Source: a bacterium
Lineage (GTDB): Bacteria > Verrucomicrobiota > Verrucomicrobiia > Methylacidiphilales > Verrucolacustridaceae
Direction: 5' to 3'
DNA length: 6,629 nt
NCBI GenBank assembly: GCA_009921985.1
Contig: RFWS01000059.1
Coordinates: forward strand, 1-6,629
The stretch's first letter is position 1, and the number at the start of each line of letters is the position of its first letter. Made by a program: the position numbers and the translations under genes. Under the pieces are notes generated by a model. The model ran no database searches. It saw nothing but the letters and a program-made list of their open reading frames with translations, and had not been told where the DNA came from. Shown piece after piece: positions 1 through 5,359 of this stretch.

Positions 1-246
1 CGCACCCTCCATGAAGGAACCAAAGAGGGGGACTGGACCAGTGTGGCAGTCAGTTCCGACGGAAGTTACGGGGTGCCGAAAGGTCTGATGTGCTCCTTTC
101 CCGTTCGGGCTTTGGGGGGCGGAAAGTGGGAGATTGTTCAAGGCCTGAAACTGGATGATTTTGGGCAAAAGAAATTGGCGGCCACTGTGATGGAGTTAGA
201 GGAGGAAAGGGCGGCAGCTGCGAAAGCGGTAGGGTTCGACGTCTAA
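1..246 (+). CDS. mdh: Malate dehydrogenase, C-terminal part (5' end outside window)
   Basis: The frame is open from the first base and ends at TAA 244-246, giving the last 81 residues. It carries a loop reading [13 protein letters not shown], then a strand [18 protein letters not shown] and a final charged helix with ELEEER. From memory, this matches the end of the type-2 (Thermus/cytosolic-like) NAD-dependent malate dehydrogenases, which have SDGSYGIPEG, SFPV..KDG, VEGLEI and a final helix ending near KALGLI. Here the end reads KAVGFDV. The enzyme interconverts malate and oxaloacetate in the cytoplasmic TCA cycle. The Rossmann NAD-binding half and the catalytic Asp/His lie upstream of the window, so activity cannot be judged. 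The gene is probably a separate transcription unit from mfd, because a promoter and two inverted repeats follow it. Family assignment is confident; the exact subtype is inferred. Confidence 0.9.
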   Translation, partial: RTLHEGTKEGDWTSVAVSSDGSYGVPKGLMCSFPVRALGGGKWEIVQGLKLDDFGQKKLAATVMELEEERAAAAKAVGFDV

Positions 247-251
247 ATTTG

Positions 252-281
252 GGTCGGGTGGGCCGTCAGGATCACCCGACC
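252..281 (+). terminator. Perfect 9-bp stem-loop after mdh, possible weak terminator
   Basis: GGTCGGGTG (252-260) and CACCCGACC (273-281) are exact reverse complements around a 12-base loop, starting 5 bases after the mdh stop codon. No T run follows on the + strand, so it is not a classic intrinsic terminator. It could be a Rho-assisted or T-less terminator, or a 3'-end stabiliser of the mdh message. The inverted repeat is seen directly; the role is inferred from position. Confidence 0.4.
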
Positions 282-309
282 AACAGAACTGCCATCGAGA
301 TATCGGAAA

Positions 310-330
310 ATCATCGGACGAACCGATGAT
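310..330. repeat. Perfect 8-bp inverted repeat upstream of the mfd promoter
   Basis: ATCATCGG (310-317) and CCGATGAT (323-330) are exact reverse complements separated by ACGAA. The repeat ends 23 bases before the -10 hexamer, so it abuts the place where a -35 element would lie. That position suits a dimeric regulator's operator. Alternatively it is a second 3' hairpin for mdh: a T5 run occurs at 343-347, but 12 bases beyond the stem, which is too far for a standard terminator. I recognise no known regulator motif in it. Confidence 0.4.
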
Positions 331-350
331 CGTACTTCTCGCTTTTTCCG

Positions 351-359
351 TGCTATAAT
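351..359 (+). promoter_or_regulatory. Extended -10 promoter for the mfd operon
   Basis: The bases TGCTATAAT are a TGn extension joined to a perfect TATAAT hexamer (354-359). No good TTGACA-like box is found 16-18 bases upstream (331-336 reads CGTACT), which is usual for extended -10 sigma-70 promoters. Transcription would begin near 365-367, giving a leader of about 70 bases before the preferred mfd start at 436. It would serve mfd and the three genes overlapping behind it. The match is seen in sequence; activity is inferred. Confidence 0.55.
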
Positions 360-425
360 ATGGCTGGTTTTGCAGACATCAGGGCAGCGGAGGGAGGGAA
401 GGGCGCTCCTGGACACGGCCGGCTT

Positions 426-430
426 GGAGG
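426..430 (+). promoter_or_regulatory. Ribosome binding site deciding the mfd start
   Basis: GGAGG (within GGAGGGG, 426-432) lies 5 bases before GTG 436. This is a good Shine-Dalgarno spacing and is the main reason to prefer GTG 436 over TTG 370. TTG 370 has no such site and would sit only a few bases after the predicted transcription start. Confidence 0.45.
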
Positions 431-435
431 GGTTC

Positions 436-3400
436 GTGCCCAGCGGGGTGACGGAGGGGAACTGGTCTTTTGCCGGCTGGCCTAGCGGTGCCCAGGCCTT
501 GGCGGCGGTTTTGCTGGCGCAACGACCGGGGACCACGGGTTGGCTGGTGGTTTGTGAAAACATTCGGCAACAGGAGGAGTTGGCCTCGGAGATGGAGGCA
601 TGGGGAGGCCAATGTCTGGTCATTCCTGAAGCTTTTCGCGGTTCGAAAAAAGTCCGGCCCGATCCTGATCTGGAGGCTGAGTGGATAGGTGCCTTGGTGG
701 GTTTGCTTGAGAAAGAGAGACCCAAAATTGTCATTGTGACGGAGGCGCTTTTGGGCGAGCCGCTGCCACCGAAAGATTGGATGCAAAAAGGCCTGAAAAA
801 AATCGCAACAGGGGATCGGCTGGACCCCGTTCAACTCGTGGAACAGTTGGCAGATGCCGCCTATCGGAAGGTGGGCACTGTCAGTGAGCGCGGGGAATTT
901 GCCCGGCGCGGGGGAATTTTGGATATTTTTTCCCGGCACGCCCCTGCTCCGGTCCGGTTGGAGTGGGGGGGGGATTACCTGGAGTCCATGCGGGAGATCG
1001 ACCTGCATGAGCAAACTGGGGTGGCCGATTTGCGCGAAACCGTGCTTTTTCTCGGTCAACCCGAGGAGACTGAGAGAGAAGACACCCTATCGGATTTTCT
1101 TGGAGTGGGATGGGGGCGGCTCTCCGTGGCGGACCAGGGCGACGATCAAAAAATAGACGTAGCTCCGGTTTCCCATGGTTTTCGGAATGACCCGATCCGC
1201 GAACATGGTTTAGCCGAGGCTCGGCAACGACGGGTGGGTTCGGAAATCCGTTCCTGGATGGCGCAGGGATGGCGAGTGACGGTGACGGGCATCAACGAAG
1301 GGGAAGTCGACCGGCTGGCCGAGTGGTTTTACGAGTGTGGCTTAGCCGCGCGGGAGGTGGGCCAACTTGATTTTCGGATTTCCCGGTTGGTCCACGGTTT
1401 TGCCTGGCCCGAGGGCAAGTGGGTGGTGGTCACCGGGGCAGAACTTCTGGGCCGAACCGAGACCAGACGGTGGGGTCGAAAACATGCACGGGGGGCCGCG
1501 GATCGTTGGCGGCGACCGATCTTTGATCCCGGGGAACTCAAGTTAGGTGATTATGCCGTTCACCTTCAGCACGGGATCGGAATTTATGAGGGACTCGGGG
1601 TTAAACCTGGAGGACAGGGCCCATGCCTTCTCCTGAAGTATGCCGAGGGGACAAGGCTTTACGTCCCGGTGGAGGAGTCTTACCTCGTTTCCCGTTACGT
1701 GGGGGTTGGCCGTAAAAGACCTATGCTGGACACGTTGGGGGGCAACCGATGGGAGCGAGCCAAGGCCAAAGCCGAAAAGGCCGTGGAGGATTTTGCAGCC
1801 ACCTTGCTGAGGACGGCGGCGGAGCGCGAAGCGATGCCAGGGTTTCCCTTTCCCCCTGACCATGAGTGGCAGGCAAAATTTGAGGCAGAGTTTGCCTTTC
1901 AGCCCACCGCGGACCAGATCAAGGCGATTGCCGAGACCAAAGCGGACATGGAGAGGAGTCGGCCCATGGATCGTTTGTTGTGCGGGGATGTCGGGTATGG
2001 AAAAACGGAGGTGGCGATTCGGGCCGCCTTCAAGGCCGTAACCGCCGGTAAGCAGGTGGCGATTCTTGCCCCCACCACAGTGCTGGCCCAGCAACATGCC
2101 CGTAATCTCAGGGAAAGGTTTGCCGATTGGCCGATCACCGTGGAGGAGCTGAGCCGTTTCCGCACCGTGGCGGAGCAAGCCAAGGTGCTGAAGGCTCTGA
2201 CGGTAGGGGCAGTGGACATCGTTGTGGGAACCCATCGACTGCTTTCCCCCGACGTGGAGTTCAAGGATCTCGGACTGGTGGTGATTGATGAGGAGCAGCG
2301 TTTCGGTGTGAAACAAAAGGAGAGGTACAAGGAACGATTTCGTCGTGTGCACGTCCTGACCCTTTCGGCCACCCCCATCCCGCGAACGTTGTATCTCGCG
2401 ATGCTTGGGGCAAGGGATTTGAGCCAGATTGAGACCCCACCGCCTGGACGGCAGCCCATCGAAACGGTGTTGGCCGATTATGATGAAAGACTGATCCGGG
2501 AGTGGATCCGGCGCGAGTTGGAGCGGGGAGGCCAAGTGTATTATTTGCACAACCGGGTAGCGGCTTTGCCCATTCTGGCCAAAAAGCTGAAACTTCTGAT
2601 CCCGGGGGCCAAGGTGGAGATTGCCCATGGTCAGATGGGGGAAGCCGAATTGGAACAGGCCATGGGCCGCTTTGTCCGGGGGCAAGCGGATGTGCTGCTG
2701 TGCACGACCATTATCGAAAGCGGTTTGGATATTCCCAATGCGAACACTATCATTCTCGACCGGGCCGACCGCTTTGGTTTGGCCGACCTTTATCAGCTCC
2801 GCGGACGTGTGGGGCGGGACCAGCACCGGGCTTACGCCCTCCTGCTGGTCCCTCGGGAGCGGCGAAGGGGTGAGGCGGGGGAGCGGGTGGAGGCGCTGCA
2901 AATGCATGGCGGGCTTGGGGCGGGTTATCGAATCGCGATGCGAGATTTGGAAATCCGCGGGGCTGGGAACCTGCTGGGAACGGAGCAAAGCGGCCATGTT
3001 GCCGTAATCGGCTTCGAACTTTACTGCCGCTTGTTGAGAGCGGCGGTTAGTCGGATGAGGAAGGGTGGCTGGCGTCCTCCACCTCCGGTGCAGTTGCGTT
3101 TGGATTTTCTGACATTGCGGGCCTCGGAGGCGGGAAACGGGGTGGCGGGGGCTTATGTGCCGGCCGGCTACATTCCCGAGGTTCGGGAGAGGATTGAGGC
3201 CTACCGCCAGGTGGCCGAAGCGGGTAAGCCAGATGAGTTGGCCGAAATCAGCCGGGTTTGGCGGGACCGGTACGGACCATGGCCGGTCGAAGCGGGGATG
3301 TTACTGGGCTATCATCGTATCAGGGTGGCGGCCGGTCTGGCCGGGGTGTCGCGCCTGGAAACGGAGGGAGAAAAAATCCGGGCTTGGAAGGGGTTGGAGT

Positions 3401-3486
3401 TGGAAATGGTGGGAACCAAGTTGCCTCGTTTGACCGGACAAACGGCAACCGATAAGATTCAACAACTTGAAGGATGGCTGAGATGA
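436..3486 (+). CDS. mfd: Transcription-repair coupling factor Mfd (compact N-terminal half)
   Basis: Mfd is an ATP-driven dsDNA translocase that removes RNA polymerase stalled at lesions and recruits UvrA for nucleotide excision repair. Numbered from GTG 436 (1016 residues): a UvrB-like UvrA-binding module at about 147-190 (GEFARRGGILDIF); the RNA polymerase-interacting CarD-like domain at about 364-423 (HLQHGIGIYEG, LYVPVEE); Walker A GDVGYGKTE at 517-525; DEEQ box at 618-621; SATPIPRTL from 644; RGRVGR with the TRG region at 789-794; and a C-terminal TRCF domain at about 883-978. E. coli Mfd has 1148 residues; the deficit lies between the UvrA-binding module and the polymerase-binding domain. 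The frame is also open upstream to TTG 370 (1038 residues), which is a possible but less likely start. The stop overlaps the next gene's ATG. Identity is very secure; the start is about 60% sure. Confidence 0.97.
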   Translation: MPSGVTEGNWSFAGWPSGAQALAAVLLAQRPGTTGWLVVCENIRQQEELASEMEAWGGQCLVIPEAFRGSKKVRPDPDLEAEWIGALVGLLEKERPKIVIVTEALLGEPLPPKDWMQKGLKKIATGDRLDPVQLVEQLADAAYRKVGTVSERGEFARRGGILDIFSRHAPAPVRLEWGGDYLESMREIDLHEQTGVADLRETVLFLGQPEETEREDTLSDFLGVGWGRLSVADQGDDQKIDVAPVSHGFRNDPIREHGLAEARQRRVGSEIRSWMAQGWRVTVTGINEGEVDRLAEWFYECGLAAREVGQLDFRISRLVHGFAWPEGKWVVVTGAELLGRTETRRWGRKHARGAADRWRRPIFDPGELKLGDYAVHLQHGIGIYEGLGVKPGGQGPCLLLKYAEGTRLYVPVEESYLVSRYVGVGRKRPMLDTLGGNRWERAKAKAEKAVEDFAATLLRTAAEREAMPGFPFPPDHEWQAKFEAEFAFQPTADQIKAIAETKADMERSRPMDRLLCGDVGYGKTEVAIRAAFKAVTAGKQVAILAPTTVLAQQHARNLRERFADWPITVEELSRFRTVAEQAKVLKALTVGAVDIVVGTHRLLSPDVEFKDLGLVVIDEEQRFGVKQKERYKERFRRVHVLTLSATPIPRTLYLAMLGARDLSQIETPPPGRQPIETVLADYDERLIREWIRRELERGGQVYYLHNRVAALPILAKKLKLLIPGAKVEIAHGQMGEAELEQAMGRFVRGQADVLLCTTIIESGLDIPNANTIILDRADRFGLADLYQLRGRVGRDQHRAYALLLVPRERRRGEAGERVEALQMHGGLGAGYRIAMRDLEIRGAGNLLGTEQSGHVAVIGFELYCRLLRAAVSRMRKGGWRPPPPVQLRLDFLTLRASEAGNGVAGAYVPAGYIPEVRERIEAYRQVAEAGKPDELAEISRVWRDRYGPWPVEAGMLLGYHRIRVAAGLAGVSRLETEGEKIRAWKGLELEMVGTKLPRLTGQTATDKIQQLEGWLR
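965..973 (+). repeat. G9 homopolymer inside mfd
   Basis: Nine consecutive G bases encode the end of a Trp codon, two Gly codons and the first base of an Asp codon, in the UvrA-binding module. The reading frame is intact with nine Gs. Runs of this length are prone to replication slippage, and gain or loss of one G would truncate Mfd early. Contingency-locus behaviour is possible, but G-richness of this coding strand may explain the run. Confidence 0.6.
3469..3474 (+). promoter_or_regulatory. Ribosome binding site choosing the surA-like start
   Basis: GAAGGA inside the last mfd codons lies 8 bases before ATG 3483. An in-frame ATG at 3474 begins on the last base of this motif and so cannot use it. 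This supports ATG 3483, which overlaps the mfd stop as ATGA, as the true start. Confidence 0.6.
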
Positions 3487-4487
3487 ACACCTTTTTGCAG
3501 CCGCTCCCTGTTTTTTTGTTTTGGCTATGGTCTGGGCTGTGTCTTTTTGCGCAGGCTCCCGCCAGCCTGAACAACGGGGTGGCTGCGGTGGTGAACAACG
3601 AGGCGATCACCATGTTGGAGGTTCTGCGGCAGACCGGAATGGAGGAGGACGACCTCAAGCAGCAGATGTTGCAGGGAAAAATCACGGATGAGGAACGAAA
3701 GCGGCGCATCCGGCAAAGACGGAAGACCGTGCTCGATTCCCTGATTGAGACACGCCTCATCCTTCAGGAGTATAAAAACAAAGGATACAATTTTCCTGAT
3801 TATTATTTTGATCGAGAGGAGCGGGATCGTATCCGGGACCAATTCGGGGGCGATCGACAGGCTCTGGTAAAAACCCTGGAAGAGCGTGGGATGACCTATG
3901 CGGAGTGGCGCAAGGGGATTCGGGAAACCTTCATTGTGCAACAAATGCGTCTCATTAATGCCAAGAGATTTATCACAATCTCCCCGCATATGATCGAGGC
4001 GTACTATCAGGAGCACATCCGTGACTTTTTGCAAACAGACCGGGTAAAAATCAGGAGAATCGATATCAGTTCAAAAAACAACCAGAATCCGGAGCTAATT
4101 GCGAAAGAGATTTTTGGCGCCCTGGAGCAAGGGACTGACTTTTCCGTCTTGGCGCAAAAGTACTCTGAATACAACCCGACAAACGGAGGTCTCTTTAAGG
4201 AGAAGAATGGATGGGCGGAACGGGGGGATCTGATTCCGGCCCTGGCAGAAGCGGCCTTTAATTTGCGCCCCGGGCAAACCAGCGGAATTATCGTTTTAAC
4301 CGGAAAGGACCAGGTAACCACCTACTACATTCTGCAGGTGGAAGAGATTAAAAAGGCCACGGTCACTCCGCTTTCCAGTATCCGGGAAGCGATCGAAAGC
4401 ACCCTTGTGGCCAAAGAAAATGAAAAAGTGGAGCAGGAATGGATCGAGCGGCTCAAACGGGGCGCCTACATCGAAAGATACCTGTGA
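3483..4487 (+). CDS. surA: SurA-like periplasmic chaperone with one degenerate parvulin domain
   Basis: The protein has 334 residues from ATG 3483. Residues 1-25 form a signal peptide: a hydrophobic stretch PVFLFWLWSGLCLF, with likely cleavage after AQA (25) or APA (27). The mature start, NGVAAVVNNEAIT followed by charged helices to about 180, is the SurA N-terminal chaperone type. Residues about 186-290 form one parvulin-type domain, with NPTNGGLF, GWAERGDLIPALAEAAF, LRPGQTSGII and YYILQVEEI; a helix then closes the core. E. coli SurA has two parvulin domains and 428 residues. The histidines usual in parvulins (HI near the first strand, GFHIL in the last) are Arg192 and Tyr282 here, so prolyl isomerase activity is doubtful and a chaperone role for outer-membrane proteins is more likely. 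It overlaps mfd by 4 bases and pdxA by 4 bases. PrsA/PpiD-like naming is possible, but no transmembrane anchor is seen beyond the signal. Confidence 0.85.
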   Translation: MNTFLQPLPVFLFWLWSGLCLFAQAPASLNNGVAAVVNNEAITMLEVLRQTGMEEDDLKQQMLQGKITDEERKRRIRQRRKTVLDSLIETRLILQEYKNKGYNFPDYYFDREERDRIRDQFGGDRQALVKTLEERGMTYAEWRKGIRETFIVQQMRLINAKRFITISPHMIEAYYQEHIRDFLQTDRVKIRRIDISSKNNQNPELIAKEIFGALEQGTDFSVLAQKYSEYNPTNGGLFKEKNGWAERGDLIPALAEAAFNLRPGQTSGIIVLTGKDQVTTYYILQVEEIKKATVTPLSSIREAIESTLVAKENEKVEQEWIERLKRGAYIERYL

Positions 4488-5359
4488 GGCGCCGTGGTTT
4501 GGTGGTGGGGGTGACTTGGGGGGACCCGGCCGGGATTGGTCCGGAGATCACAGCCCAGGCAAAACGAATTCTGCAAAAAAGTATTCCAATCCATCTTATG
4601 GGTTCGCACCAAGACACCCGTCCTGGTTATCCGTCTTTAGCTGGGGCCCGGCAGGCTTGGGGGGCTTTGGAGGAAAGTGTCCGACTATTGCGGACAAAAA
4701 AAATTCAAGCAGTGGTCAATGGTCCGGTATCCAAGGAGTGGCTGGCAAAGGTAGGATTCCGTTTTCCCGGGCAAACGGAGTTTTATGCCCGGCGGTTTGG
4801 GCGAAAGGATCGGGAGGTCACCATGTGTTTGGTGGGGCCGAGGCTACGGATCGCTTTGGCCAGCACTCACGTATCTCTTCGGCGGGCGGTCTCCGGGTTA
4901 AGCGCGAGCGCCATTATCCGGGCCGGCCTGCACCTCATAGAACTCCTGAAAAAAATGGGTCTAAGGAGGCCCAGAATTGCGATTTGCGGCCTGAATCCCC
5001 ATGCCGGTGAGAGAGGGCTCTTTGGGAAGGAGGATCTTCGCATCGTCTGGCCGGCCGTTCGTCGGCTCAAGAGCCGAACCCGTTTGCCGGTTTTCGGTCC
5101 CGTACCAAGTGACACCGTGTTTCGGCGTGCCATGCAGGGTGAGTTTGACGGGGTGGTTGCCTTATACCACGACCAAGGTCTAATTCCGGCCAAGTTGCTG
5201 GATTTCGACCGGACGGTGAACGTCACCATGGGTCTGCCCGTCATTCGCTGCAGCCCGGACCATGGCACTGCCTTTGCGATTGCCGGGAAGAGACAGGCGC
5301 GCCCCGAAAGCATGATCGAGGCGATCAAACTGGCCGTCCGGTTGGCGAAAATGGCCTGA
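4484..5359 (+). CDS. pdxA: 4-hydroxythreonine-4-phosphate dehydrogenase PdxA
   Basis: PdxA oxidises 4-phosphohydroxy-L-threonine with NAD; the product decarboxylates to 3-amino-1-hydroxyacetone phosphate, which PdxJ uses to make pyridoxine phosphate. Numbered from GTG 4484 (291 residues): GDPAGIGPEI near the N-terminus, VNGPVSKE at about 78-85, metal-binding histidines at 129 (STHVS), 173 (GLNPHAGE) and 229 (YHDQG), and substrate residues Lys237, Asn246 and Arg255 matching E. coli Lys274, Asn283 and Arg292. The usual GHTE motif is GQTE here (Gln97). The segment between GPEI and NGPVSK is about 35 residues shorter than in E. coli (329 residues in total). The GTG overlaps the surA-like stop as GTGA and has only a weak GAAAG-type ribosome site, so translation is probably coupled. 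An ATG at 4439 would add 15 residues lying inside surA and is less likely. surA-pdxA adjacency also occurs in E. coli. Confidence 0.95.
   Translation: MRRRGLVVGVTWGDPAGIGPEITAQAKRILQKSIPIHLMGSHQDTRPGYPSLAGARQAWGALEESVRLLRTKKIQAVVNGPVSKEWLAKVGFRFPGQTEFYARRFGRKDREVTMCLVGPRLRIALASTHVSLRRAVSGLSASAIIRAGLHLIELLKKMGLRRPRIAICGLNPHAGERGLFGKEDLRIVWPAVRRLKSRTRLPVFGPVPSDTVFRRAMQGEFDGVVALYHDQGLIPAKLLDFDRTVNVTMGLPVIRCSPDHGTAFAIAGKRQARPESMIEAIKLAVRLAKMA

Noticed and set aside
360..488. Short + frame starting ATG 360 (begins MAGFADIRAAEGG), possible leader peptide or frameshifted mfd N-terminus
   Set aside because: The ATG overlaps the -10 hexamer, so it could not be on the transcript from that promoter; the translation becomes Gly/Arg-rich and does not continue the Mfd homology.
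243..1059. Minus-strand frames of 163 and 226 codons over the mdh-mfd junction and early mfd
   Set aside because: They are low-complexity Arg/Ser/Pro-rich translations without motifs or ribosome sites, overlapping a secure coding region.
1543..2997. Long open frame of 484 codons on the minus strand opposite mfd
   Set aside because: It lies wholly inside a certain gene, its translation is rich in His, Pro, Gln and Arg with no recognisable domain, and it reflects the codon usage of mfd read backwards.
3474..3476. Alternative ATG for the surA-like gene, three codons upstream
   Set aside because: The GAAGGA ribosome site overlaps it, leaving no spacing; ATG 3483 is properly spaced and gives a conventional signal peptide.
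3540..3545. Cysteine in the surA-like signal region (SGLC) as a lipoprotein signal
   Set aside because: The residues before Cys20 do not fit a lipobox (Leu at -1, Gly at -2), and AQA/APA cleavage sites follow.
4696..4703. A8 run in pdxA (and A7 runs near 796-802 and 4949-4955) as programmed slippage sites
   Set aside because: They simply encode Lys-Lys in conserved-length proteins, and no downstream stimulatory structure or alternative useful frame is apparent.
4405..5010. + strand frame of 201 codons overlapping the end of surA and the start of pdxA
   Set aside because: Its translation is Gly/Ser/Trp-rich with no family signature, and it is out of frame with two well-supported genes.
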